Below, in pieces: positions 1 to 13,100 of a stretch of DNA of 64,000 nucleotides (position 1 is its first letter; every line of letters starts with the position of its first letter). The notes beneath the pieces are model-generated. The model did no database searches and was not told the DNA's origin. It worked only from the letters and a program-made list of their open reading frames with translations. Source of the DNA: Haematobia irritans (lineage: Eukaryota; Arthropoda; Insecta; Diptera; Muscidae); assembly GCF_050003625.1 (NCBI RefSeq), contig NC_134397.1:197367063-197431062 (forward strand). The letters run 5' to 3'. A program made the translations under genes and the position numbers.

Positions 1-52
1 ATACTAGCGACGCCATCTATGTGTCAGACCGGGGACTTATCAGCCAACCTGT
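1..52 (-). mobile_element. Right terminus of a mariner (Himar1-like) element cut by the window edge
   Basis: The first 52 bases match the right end of the mariner copy at 53099-54276, including the terminal repeat ending CAGCCAACCTGT, followed by the TA target dinucleotide at 53-54. By analogy this is the end upstream of a transposase read on the minus strand. The body of the element lies outside the window. It sits in the last visible Lrrk intron, beside a LINE fragment. Confidence 0.85.
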
Positions 53-54
53 TA

Positions 55-250
55 ATATGATTGGTTGTAAAAGATCGGCACTTAACGAACTGTCTCCTTC
101 AGGAGGTATGTTGTCGGCACCAGGAGATATGTGGGACTTCAGAGATGTAATTGCCTGGGCTATTTCTGGGATGTTGAGACAAGAAGTGTCAAATTGAAGT
201 ACTTTGGGTAACATTTCAAAATCCAAAAATTTAACGAATTGTTATTCTCT
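55..250 (-). mobile_element. Fragment of a non-LTR reverse transcriptase
   Basis: On the minus strand the translation contains AITSLKSHISPGADNIPPE, which resembles the segment before the RT core of many non-LTR elements (AI..LK...SPG.DGIPPE). No catalytic RT motif is present. The adjacent mariner end suggests mariner inserted into or beside this older LINE. The clade is not assignable from so short a piece. Confidence 0.55.
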
Positions 251-489
251 AGACCATTAATTACAAACATATAGCAGCAGAGACCGACACTCTAATAAAA
301 AATTTTAATTTTTTTTTTCTTAATATACTCGAAGGTACATATTGATATTTCCCTATTAGAGGTAATTGTCTTGGGATCAGTTTTGAGATGACCAAGCCAA
401 TTTGAAACTCGAGTGAATCTCCCAAAATGCCATTTCCCACAAAAATTCGCTACAATATAATTTTCTTTCTTTCTATCTTCAAAACTTAC

Positions 490-1191
490 CTCTGATCTGC
501 GCTCTCTTCTTGCTGTGGCATTTAAGTATGCTGAAAAAACATTTAACTGGAGATCATCTCCATTATCACCAGCATGATAATACATAGGTCTCTTCGTTCG
601 CGTTTTTTGAGTGTAGCCAGCACCACCACCCATCGCAACCGAACTATCGGAGGTATCAGCACCTCCTCCTGCACCACCACCACCATCGGAAGATTCTGTT
701 TTCTTATTATTTAAAGCCAATTTTTTCAAACATTTCGGACACATTACCAAACGTGTTATCAAAAATCTTCCCTCCGATGTATGAACAAAACGTGTACCCA
801 ATGAGGGATACCAATCTTCAAGTAGTAAATCAATATGATCTACAGCTAAAGCTAAAAGTTTTGCTATAATTGGCATATTAGGTTCAATGTGAGCTAAATG
901 TTGACGAGCTCCATCTTCGATTTCTTGGTATATATTGACATGAGTAAGAGGAAATGATATCTCCAATATGCTAGAATTGCATAGATTAATATCACTCCAA
1001 ACTCCATCGAGTTTAAGCTTAAAACGATTATTACTATTCCGAAAAGGTTGTGTGGTATGGGATAATTGAAAAGGTAATTCCCATATTTTGAAAACTAATA
1101 TAGGTCCATAGTAGAGAGATAAGCCAGTTTGCCATAAATTCCATTGAGTGTCATGTTCCAAAGAGGTACGTAAATCAAATTCAAGGGATTG
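490..1191 (-). CDS. Lrrk: Lrrk exon 10 (end of COR, pre-kinase linker)
   Basis: Acceptor TTTTTCAG, donor GAG|GTAAGT. It encodes the rest of COR-B (WQTGLSLYYGPILVFKIWEL, HIDLLLEDWYPSLGTRFVH) and a CPKC pair. About residues 1580-1606 form a glycine-rich low-complexity stretch, which may vary between species. The frame after the donor (VSFEDRKKE) is probably intronic. Confidence 0.92.
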
Positions 1192-4100
1192 CTGAAAAAA
1201 AAAACGATAGAATTAAAATTCGAAAAAAAACTTAAGAAAAATTGCTTTGTGAATATTGTTGGTTTCCCAACATATGTGTTGTTTTAGAAAACCTTAAATT
1301 TATATATTTCGCTTACATCGTTTGCTGTTGTATACACGGATTTTATGGCATCCGTTATATGTTCATCAGCCAATAGACGAGTTATTAAACGCGACCAAAA
1401 TCCCGAGGGAAAATAGGTCATTAGCAAAACACGACGAAGCCCCATTTCCAAGCCATTTGAATCATTTGTTGAACTCAAAGATTGCTCAATTGGTTCGTAT
1501 ATTAAATTGTTCAAGTTGATTTCATTTGATACCGAACAGCCAAGATTTAAATTGCGACCTCGAGTACGTTGGGAGATCTATAAAAAATAAAGAGAAAATT
1601 TCCATATTTTCATTTCATGACACAGACAAAACTTTTCCTACCTTAACAATAGTTCCAGCATTTGGTGTAACATCTTCATTTTGTGGTAAAAGTGAAGGGA
1701 TCAGTAATGTTCGCGAATCCCATGTTAATGCCACTTCAAATTTATTCAATAGACTCACAATATACGAACGATTTGAATTTGAACTTGAGTTTGAGTTACG
1801 AAAGAGTAAATTTAAATCTTCCAATTTCATAATACCAGTTCGGGCAAATGGATTTATTTCACGTACTGTTACCACATGGGCCAACATATCGCATAACCAC
1901 TGGGGATCCAAAAAATAATAGTCCCTTAAGGTAGCATCATCATAATGTAGTATCACTCCATTGTCATGTAAAAACATGGTGGCTTGATTCAATTCAGCTG
2001 AATCGCGAAAACTTTTATAGTTGTGCAAACGCATTTCTTCAGTCACAAGTTTTCGATAGTTTTCAGCATCCAAAACGGGATCCAAGCCCGATGCTCTGAG
2101 ATTACAGGATATAACATTGACTATGTCTTCCAAGGCTATATAACTGGCAGGAATTTTTTGCAATAGTAAAGGCTCCTTAGATCCTGGAGATTTCAACATG
2201 AATGCTGTATCATAAATGATATTTGCCAACAAACGTATGTTGTGCATAGTTCTGCAGCTTATCTCTATGGAGTCTATAACACGAGGTAGACCGATTTTCT
2301 CCGCATCGGGTATTGCAATGAATTTCTCTCTAATTATTTGCTGAAGTTCTTCGGCTTTCTCGGCAGAAAATGTATCACCAACCGCATCGAAATGTGTACC
2401 CACAATTATAACTGGAGAATTGGGAGCTCTGGCTTGTATGTTACCCAACCATTGAAGAATTTCCGCTAAACCTTTGTGGCCATCAGTGATTTTCCATAAA
2501 ACCAAATAAAGGCTACGTTTCGATAGAAAATATTGATGTGTGGCATAATATCTACACAGAGAAATGAGGAACATTTTCAAACCATTCAGACTACATACAA
2601 AAAAAAACACTGACTTACTCTTTCTGACCACCAAAATCCCATGTCCTAAAAACCACTGGCCCATGAGATCCTGGGGCTTTTTTACGTTTCTCTGAAATCC
2701 ATGTACCTATATCGACACCCACTGTTGAAATATTACCTCCCCTTTGGGATTTCGAAAGATTACGACTATGACCCATACGTTTTGCCCAATGATTTTCGGA
2801 AGCTCGGGGTTTCTGCGATCCCACACCCTGTCTCAGTAGATCCAATAAAGTTGTTTTTCCAATTCCTTGTACACCAACTACCATTAACTTCATTCTTGCA
2901 TAGGGTTGGGCATCTTCATATATCGACTTTAAATATCCAATAATATCCATAGTTTTATATTTTTTACTCTCAATCATAGATTTCAAAGGATCTTGGAGCA
3001 GACAACCTCGGGTATTTAAATTCCATAGGCGTGTAAGTAATCCCAAATTCGGCGGAAGATCGGTAACATTAACATTTCCGCTAATATTCAAAACACTTAA
3101 ACTGGTCAATTCATGCAATGACGTAGGTATTTCCTTCAAACAATTATTGCTTATATCCAACATGGAAAGATTGGGAAATATCAATTTTGATTTGGTCAAA
3201 CCCACCACACTCCAATCAGAATCATCGGATTCATTGAAAAGAGTCGTTACATCATCTGTAGACAATTGGATACGGTTCAGTAAATTATCGGCCAATATCA
3301 AAGTCCTCAACGATTCCAATCTTAAATGTCTTCTATGGCGACATACACTCTTCAAAACGGTCGATCGAAATGAGGAAGCCTTATTACTATTACCACTGTG
3401 TTTGGAAAATGAAGGAATATCGTCTCCCTCACCGCCTTGATTTTGAGCCACAAAACTATAGCACAATAAATGGGGATCGGATTCTGTTATGCGTGGCAAA
3501 CTGGGCCAACAACTTATCTCATTGTGGCTTAAATCTAATTGTTTTAGGGTTGAAGGGTAACTTGTGACATGACCCATTGATCTTAAGCTATTGTATGACA
3601 TATTAAGTCTTGTCAAATTGACAGCCAAACAAGGCAAGGCCGCTGGAATGCTAGTAAAGAGATTATTCGCTATATTTAAGCTATTTAGCTGTGAGACACC
3701 TTCTTCTTTTTTCGATTCATTCCATTTCATATCGTTATCGGTGATCTCTAGATTACTTGACCATATATTACGATGTACTAACGGCTGCAGAGTTAATGTT
3801 CTCAATTTACTCCTATTATCCGAACCATATGAGTCAAATTTGGAAAATGGTTCCAAATCCAATTTATCCAAACTCAATTGCGATGATGAGGTTTGCATAG
3901 GAGGTATTGGCAAGTCTTTAAGCAAATTGAAAGCTATGTTTAGCTCCCTTAATTTGGGAGCTTTCCACATATCAAAAGGCATTTGTTGCAATTTATTATT
4001 CGATATATCCAATATCGCCAAAGATGGTAAGTGGAAAATTTCAGCTGGTATTGTAATTAACTGATTATCTTGTATGTAAAATTCTTCAAGCACTGGTGAT

Positions 4101-7100
4101 GAATATGCTGCTCTATTCCCGGTAGGGGATGAAGCTGGTGGCGGTGGTAATTGTGTAATTTTATTTTGTGCCACATTTAAATATCTGATAAATTTAAAAT
4201 ATAAAAATCTTCGAATTGAGCCAAGATATTCGTTTGCTACTTACTTTAATGAAACTAAATTGAAAATTTCAATTGGCAAACTCGTAAGATGATTATGCGA
4301 GAAATCAATACGTGTTATTGCAGTCAAGGCAACTTCGGTGATTTTAGGATGACCTTGGAGTTTAGGATTTAATTGCAGGACACCATTTACCATCCAATTC
4401 ACTCTGAAAAAATAATAATAGGGAAAAATTAATAAGGAAGTAAACAAACCCATAAAAACTTCGTTGCCATTCTTAGAATTATGGTAATAAAATACCTATA
4501 ATTTTTACGCTTACCATTCAACAATTAGCCTTTAAGAAATACTACAATTATAGAGGGGAGCCACCGTGGTGAAATGGTTGGCATGCCCGTCTGGCATACA
4601 AACCAGTTTCCACCAAACACCTGTGGGTTATCCTCTATCGGTAATGCTGGTGATATTTCAACTTCTCTCTATGGTTAACCTCTCTATTCACCACTGTGGT
4701 GAACTTCTCTCGATGGTTAACCTAACCTAAACATAACATAACATATGTAAAACTTGCTAACAATTTTACACACATAAGAAGACTGAACTCGTATAGAATC
4801 AACAGGCGAGTAGTCGCTTTTTGAACCAAAAATAAAAATTGATTATGGTAAGCATTTAGTGTATTTAGGCCAAAATTATAAAAATGAAAAATAAACGATT
4901 TTCGACTTTAATCCATAAAACTCTCTCTATATCATACTAGGTTCTAAAAAACTCGTTTCATAATTCGGAATGTGCAATTCCGAATATCGGAACTTGGGGT
5001 ATAAGTCAATTAGTCGATTTTTATCAACAAAAAACGTTGGTTTGAGTCGATTTTGCATAAAAATCGAATTTCGATTAAAAAAGTGGACATGGATATACAA
5101 AAGTAGAAAATCGACTAATGCGTCTTACAGACTCTAAGTTTTTCCGTACGGAATGCATGTGTTTGTAAAGAATCTTATAGTGTGTCCAATCGATACGTCA
5201 ATTCGTTGATGACTAAATAATCGGTAAATGTGTCATTGATCCCATAAACATGCAGCAGTATCGATTATGCCTTCGGACTTAACTTATAATGTGGCCAATA
5301 TATGGGATATGTTCGACACGGCCGCTGTCGTCCGTATAAACTTACGGCCTTATTCATAAAAAAATCATTAACGTGCATTTTAAACCAGTGATAGCTATCA
5401 CGCTCTTTTTATTCTATAAGCCTTATATAAAAATAGGTATTCATTAATCATCTTGTCATTTTCATCGTAGTGATGAAGAACGAATTATAACCGGTTGATC
5501 TTAAAAATAATAAAGACTCAACATTTTCATGATTTTGTGGCGAAACAATTTATACAGAATGCATTACTCGCAATATAATATGTTAGTATCGACATTAGTA
5601 TTAATCGAACTGGATTGTACTCGAATATAAAGTCTATTGTTATTAAAAACACATCACTAATCTAATGCAATTCATCTATTTAATTTCTCGAGCTAATTTT
5701 CCACGCATTTTTCATTAAAGTAACAAAAGGAAGTTTAAAATGACATTAAATTTACATAATATTGGTAGGTATGAATTTTTTAGTTCTATTTCTGCAGTTC
5801 TCTTATACGCATTGACATATAATGATATACAAAATAGCATAAACAGTGAAAAATTAATAGGTATTGACATAAAAAAAAACATTTTACAATTTTATCAAAG
5901 AGTTAAAGAAGGGTACATCCTACAATAAAATTTTACAACTTACCAAAGACTTATTAAAGGTTTGGTAAGCTATTAATCGTTTATGAATTCTATTTTTCAC
6001 GAAATAGTCTATCAATCGTTTATAAACGTCGATTAACTATTTATGAATACGGCTGTTATAGTCTGCAAGGCGCATAACCGCCGTATAGGTAAAAAAGTCG
6101 AACTTGACCTCAATTCGTCTTTTAATTTTTTTTTTACTTGAATTTAATCGAATTATCGACCTTAGATGTTTGTCGACTGATCGAATTTTAACGATAAACC
6201 GATTTTAAATTGAAAGAGATGTGTGACTTAACCAGTAATATATTAAAACGTCATCAAAAATCTAAAAGTCACGACTTCAAGAGTTGACTTTTCTATAAGA
6301 TAAGCTAATGATGAAAAAGTCAATTTTCTAACAGTTTGACAGTCGAATTTTGGTATTTACGATTATTAAAAAGTCAATTTTTTCCAAATTTGAAAAATCG
6401 ATTTTTTAAAAGTTTGGTAGTCTTTCAATTAAAAATCGGTTTATCGATTTTTTCGCATTACAATCACCCTGACATTTTGTACATTTGTCAAAATTTTATT
6501 TCTATTGAAAATTTTTTCCAAAATTTTATTTCTATAGAAAATTTTGTCCAAAATGTTATTTCTATAGAAAATTTTGTCCAAAATTTTATTTCTATAAAAA
6601 ATGTTGTCCAACATTTTATTTCTATAGAAAATTTAAACAACATTTTATTTCTATACAAAATTTTGTCCAAAATTTTATTTCTATAGATAATTTAAGTACC
6701 TCTTAGTTGAAGAAGCATATATAGCGAAATCTACCAAAACATCGAGAATTCTACCAATCTACCAAACAGTATTTTTTGTAGAAATCTCCCAACTGTGGTA
6801 ACCGTCGTCGGTAGACCTATCGAAGAGCTGTGATCGATGACATCACAAATATGTCGATTAGTCGAGTTTGACCAAAATATAAAAAAAACGATTTCGGTTA
6901 ACATTAAAAATCAATTGGTCGTATTTAGTCCAAAATTGCAAAGAAAACAATCTAATGGATTAATCGAAATTACCAGAAGTCGACATCGATTTGATTGCAA
7001 AAAGATTAGTCGATAAAACAAATAGTCAATTAGGTGAATCGGCCAACATAAATATTTAGCTAATTAAATCGATAAATCGAGTCGATTTGAATTATAAACA

Positions 7101-10100
7101 TCGATTAGTTCAAATTTGCATATTTCAATAAATCTGCATCGACTGTGTAACAAAACGAAATAAAAATAAGATTAAGGGACTTGTAGTTATATGAAAAGAT
7201 GATTCAATTTGTAAGAGGAAAATTCCCAAAATTGAGTTATCTCTCCCAGCCAGATCTATACTAAAGGCTGTGGAAAGATTCATTCGCCCGAATCGAAACA
7301 TGTACAGTCCAGGCGTGTATAGATTTGTATCTGGCGTTTTCTTTTCAATGGCTCTATTAGTCATGTTCCTTAATCTAAATCTGTCCATAAAAGCTCGATT
7401 AATAATTGTAAAATTAGAGGTAACAAATTTTCAAAATTTTCTTCCTAGACAAAAAAAAACACCCAAGCTTACCTCACAAATGGTAGCTGCACATTTGTAT
7501 TATTGTGCCAATCAATGATGACTGGTGTATTGGGAAACATTGTACTGTAGGAAATATTTGTGGCAGATGGCAAGAAAACTTTAACTTCTACGGGCGTTGG
7601 TAAGCCCTTTTTATTGATCTTATAATCAGAATCTGGATGAACACGTTTAGCAAGTAAACGATTTAAAATTGCCTCATCTTCAGAAGCAACTGCAACACTT
7701 AAAGCTGATCCATTATCATCGCGAGCGCCATACCTGTAAATTACGAAATCAAATTCATTCTTGACACATACAAAATTATATATTTTCTCATACTTAAGCA
7801 ACAGCTCCACCATAGGTAATGATCTTTGTTTGCAGGCTTCGGCTATAGGAACATTACTTAGACCATAAATTTCTTCACTACATTTCGGATCATTATGATC
7901 CTCTACTGGTTTAGCTATAATATTTGGATTAGCACCATTTTGCAGGAGCACTGTAACCACATCTAAAAATGTACCACGCACCGCTGCCAACAAAGATGTC
8001 TCTCTTGCTGCACCACATAGTAGATTGATATTTACCGGACATCTGTCACACTCTAGAGACTCTTCTTTTATCATCTGATCACCATCACTGGATATATTAA
8101 GCCTTGACATAATTGCTTGTATACCAAATGAGATACGTTTACGTGTCGGCGTAATGGGTGCGCTTTGTGGACTTTGAGCACTAGTTTTACGTGCACGCAC
8201 TTTCCATTTAAGCAAAATATTGACTAGAGACTTATTGCCTAAAATACTGGCTATATACAGACTAGTTTGTCCTGTAACATCTTGGGCATTTGGATCAAAT
8301 GGTAGACGCCATTCCCAAATGCCTTCCTCATCACGATATGTCGAATAGAGATATTCCGGATAGTTGTAATTGATAAGTAGTTCAAGTAAATTTACATGAC
8401 CATTTATACATGCAGCATGTATAGGAAGCCATTTTTCTACAGTGGGTTGCTGAAATGGATTAGAATATTTGCAAAATCGATATAATGAAAAGCACTTGGT
8501 AGGAAATTCTTTAGTGTTGAATCAGTTATTTAACCGAAAAAGAAAATTCACGACTATTTGGAAATCCGAAATTTGGCAGTCTTCTCAATACTTTATGCGC
8601 TTTACAGACTATCAGTTATTCCGGACAACAGTGATCGTGTCGAACATATCCCATATATTGTGCACATTATAAGTTAAGTCCGAAGGCATAATCGATACTG
8701 CTGCATGTTTATAGGATCGATAACACATTTAGCGATTATTTAGTCATCGCCGACAAGTCGTATCGATCCGACACACTGTAAGATTCTTTACAAACACCGA
8801 CATTCCGTCCGGAATAACTGATAGTCTGTAAAGAAAGAAAGATTTGTACCTTTGCTTCATTCAAATTATCCGATAAATACTTAACATAACTTTTTTGGTG
8901 TTGTATACAGTGACACTATTTATTGGAAAAAACTCGGTTTTTGTTGAGCCACGTCCATATATTTCCTTTATTTAAACAAAATATTGTACATTTGTTATAA
9001 AATCTGATTAAAGGCTAATATAAAATATAAGGTGTCAACGAATTATCTCCCCTTTACACGGTCCTTACCCAACACTTTGACTTGATTCCAGGTCATGTTA
9101 CGAGATGTGCATTCAGCTTTAAGCATCCGAGACTACTCTTGTGTCGTTCCGGAACGAACTAGTTCCAATGAACGGTTCACTAAAAGGAACGACTGTCACT
9201 AGTTCCATCTCTTTCGTTCTTATCGTTCCTTTTGTCATTTAGTTTTATTTTCAATTTACGCTCCATCGTTCCTCGGATCGCAGTTTGATTTTTTTACTTC
9301 TGTTTTTTTTTACATTCATTTTTGCGCGTATGTATTTAAATCATTGATTCTATTTAATAGAATCATTAATTCCATCTCAGGCTCTTCACAAACGACAAAA
9401 AAATCATAATTTCTTGCAATGAATAATTTTGCACAGAGTATAGTATTATTCAATCCAAAAATCCATCCAAAGAGTTTGGCTTCCTGAATTTAGTTACTTC
9501 CTTAAATTTTCCATTCCTTTAATTTTTTTTCTTACTATATTACTATAAACTATTTGAAGTAATTTCACTCAATTTTCCATATTTTTGTATCTTTCAATTG
9601 AGCACGAACTTCATTACACTAAGTAAACAAACAATGTAATGTCTGTCTTTGGTAGATGACAGTGATGACAAATATACAAGTCCGGAACGAAAAGGAACGA
9701 TGGAACGATTTGAAGGAACTAGTTCCTTTGTACAAAAGGAACGATGAGTCCGAATCACTACGGTGAACGATTTTGCCCAAGACTATCCGAGACCTTCGGT
9801 ATTTCTATGTCCCTGGGTATTAAACTCAAGAGCTTGTCTGACAATATCATCACATAGTCTTCTTAGTATATGGCCAATCCATGTCCATTTATTCGTCGGA
9901 TATCCAGCTCGAAGGACCATGAAGCATTTGTTGTGAAATGATTGAAGCTTTCTGCAGCGTAGTACTCCAGGTTGTTGTTGTAAGTGTTTATTGTGATTTC
10001 GTCCATTTTTATGTTATGCGCTTTTGTACTTCAGCTTGCATGCAGATCGAGGAACTCTGCGACTAAGGTGGGATATGTCCAAAATGATTTGGTGGAGCGT

Positions 10101-13100
10101 CGGGTAGGTTTAGTTGGGCAAGCGAAAACATGACGCCTGTCATGTGGCCGTTGGTTAGAGATGGGAGCGTAGTTGACACGCTGTTATCTATCACTAATAG
10201 ATAGGAATTGAGGTGGCTGCAATTGCCTGATCATAGTCGGACCAAAACTACCCTTTTCTGCCGTGGAAGGTCTGCTTCCTGCGGTACTATGGGCGGTGGC
10301 CGGCTCCGATAACAGGATTAACCTTGTAGCTTATCACCGCTTCAGCTACAGTATCCTCATGAATCCTGTTCAGATCTTCCTGGTAGCTGCCTGATCTAGA
10401 GGCTCTCTTTTTAGCGCTGGATCTCGCACTCTAGATGATGTAGAACAACCCTTACATTCCTGGGTGGTGGTTGTTTATCGATGAGTTGGTGGTTTGAATG
10501 ATTACAGCGATAACAACCCAGTAGATATTGCTTTGACAACAATATCTCCTGGGTTGATCTCTGTCTCCACATAAAGGTGATACAGGGGTGTGCTGCGGAG
10601 ACATACAATCGCTGTTGAAAGGGCAACGTTCTCGAAGGTCTATATGCTATTCCACTGCGTGTCACTTGTCTAAGATGTCCACACTGGCGCTGTATAGTTT
10701 ACCACTGACCGACCAATTACCTTATATGTAGTTAATAAGGATTCTTTCGGAAGGTGACTTGAGGCTCTTGTTTCTACCGCGGAGCTTATCACAAATTGCA
10801 TTGGCATGAGCAGACGACTTGAAAAGGCTGTCGAATGTGACACCGAGAATATTGGGGTATTTTATGATCGGAATCATTTCGCCATCGACACTAATATTCA
10901 ACTGCCTGCGTACTTCTGCCGTCCATGTAGTGAATAGTCTGGCTGATATCTTCAAATGTCTAGCAGTGAACTATCTGGTAAGTTCTGCAAAGTAGACGCA
11001 GATTGATCCAAGTGTTGCAACCGTGTGGAAGAGCCGATATAACGCTACTGTCAAAAAGTCTAAGTTTTAAATCTGTTGGTATGTTATGTTGACGCCATAC
11101 TCTGGGCCACCAAACGAATTTCATGTTTGGCCCTATTTATTATACCCGTTATATCGTGTGAATCCCCATATTTGTTAATGGTGCTACCCAGGTGTGAGAA
11201 AACTTCAACATCTTCGATTATCAAGCGGTCGAGTGTGAGTAGGGAGTCGTTGTTGCCTCAAATTTTCATTAACGTTGGCATTACTCGATAGTACAATATG
11301 CTCAAAACGGTGTGTAAAGTGACAGATATCATCCACATAATCAATATTGAATAGAAATCCTCTCATAGTCCAGCATATATCATATGGTGCTTCGACATTT
11401 ATCTGTTATATGAAACAGTCTAAAAGTAGTAGAAATAAGGTGGGTGGAATGGGACACAACCTTTGTTCACGATTTTTATTTGTGTCTCGAATTGTCCCCA
11501 TTCGTCTTGTTTATAGCTTACTTTGGATTTTGCTCTTCTATACAGTTCCCGTATTAAGTTGACTATTTTCGGCGGTATGCATTTGATATTTAGTACATTC
11601 CACAGTGCTAGACGGGATGAAGTGCCGAACACGCGCTTCAAATCAACAATTGAAGGTACGCATTGCAGTTGTATTCAATGGTCACCTCTATAATAAGTCT
11701 AACCGTATTTATATGGTTTGCGAACGAGTTTCGAGGTCTGAACCCTGTCTGTTCGTTCCTAAGTATGGTTTCTTCCGCTGAAGATATGCGATTAAGTAAC
11801 ATCGTCGACAGTAATTTTTTGACTGCATTCGGCAGCGTTGTACCCCTCAAATTTCTGCACAGCCTGAGACCTCCCTCTTTTCGGAATCGTTACAATAACG
11901 CCAGCAATCCATTATAGTTTTTTGATCCCAAACATTTGTGATTATTGGTGTCAGAGCTTGTGCAATCGGCTCCCTACCGTAGTAGTTCGAAGGGGATGTT
12001 GTCGGTCCCAGGGGATTTTTAAGTTTTCAAATTTGACAGGGCACTTAATATTTCCGAGAACGTCGAAATATCTCCTCCTTGAGTTCCATTATTAAACCAG
12101 ATCCTCTGCTGATGTACTATCAAGATAGTCTTTGTGTTTTTTTTTTTTTTGGGCCAGGTATTTGACGTCGCTTATTGTCGATATTTTATTTTACTGTCTT
12201 TCTGATCGGCAACGTCTTCGTGTGATAGACTTTGTTCTTTGACATTTTCCTATTCACTTATATAACGCAAGGTTATCCATGGTTTGTTGGATCTTCTCTG
12301 AGTGACAAGAACATCAGCTGCCCTTTGGGGACAGGCGAGTTGAATATCGGACCAAGAAATATTTTCACTTTTTGCAATATGAAGTCCTCACATGAACTGA
12401 TGACATTGGTATCCTATAGCTTAAATAAGTTGTATTTGGACGGTTTCTTTCTGGACTTTACAGCAGCAGGTCGGAGTTTGAAAGTACCTACAAGAAGTTT
12501 GAGCCACGTCCATGTGACCCGAAAACGACCATCACAGAGCATAAAGTGTGCAATGTAGTTGAGATGGAAGGTTTTCAAAAGATGATGTGGGTCATATCCT
12601 GCACGAAATTTTGCCTACTCCGGGAAACAAGCTTAACTTTAAGACCAATTTGAAGCAGTGCTCGATACTGTTTAAACGCACTCTGAGGGAGTTTCTCTAT
12701 CGTTTCGCGACAGTCGAATGAACATGAACTGAAAAGAACACGAAAAATTCGAAACAGTGGATTGCACCCGGCGAACGTGTTTCGAAGATGGAGAAGACTG
12801 TCTCATATACCAGCAATTTGTTGATTACCGTGTTTTTGATGCACACGGACATCCACATCCATTTGCATAAAAATTACATGCTTATTTCGTTATTACAACG
12901 TCCGATTCGCGCCATCCGCTTTCTCATATTTAGTATTTATTAATTATTTGGCTTCGCATACAACAAGATTTTAAATCTTATAATTACAGCATGTGATTTA
13001 CAAAGTTAAGTATTGATAATGGCTCGGTTATTAAATGATAACTATAGTTACATAAAATTAAAATTAATAGTTACGTAAAGAAAAATTAAAATTAAAAGTT

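Larger units (their letters stand above)
9050..12160 (-). mobile_element. RTE-like LINE, decayed and twice interrupted
   Basis: Minus-strand fragments in RT order are recognisable: NEQTGFRPRNSFANHINTVR near 11650-11800, IVNLIRELYRRAKSKV near 11500, VLPHGCNTW near 11020, and the C-terminal WIGHILRR ... VRQALEFNTQGH near 9800-9890. These are typical of the RTE-type RT. A LINE-A copy (about 9970-10983) and a hAT-like MITE (9134-9785) have inserted into it. Stops and frameshifts throughout. It lies in Lrrk intron 3, same strand as the gene. Confidence 0.65.

Noticed and set aside
1..489. Kinase domain of Lrrk near the left edge
   Set aside because: No kinase motifs in any frame; the interval holds the exon 10 donor, a LINE fragment and a mariner end.
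6336..6686. Open frames of 116 and 60 codons on opposite strands with repeated peptides
   Set aside because: Both come from the 30-bp minisatellite, whose length is divisible by three; there is no protein signature.
7270..7518. 82-codon plus-strand frame across the Lrrk exon 5 donor
   Set aside because: It is antisense to the real exon and shows no homology.
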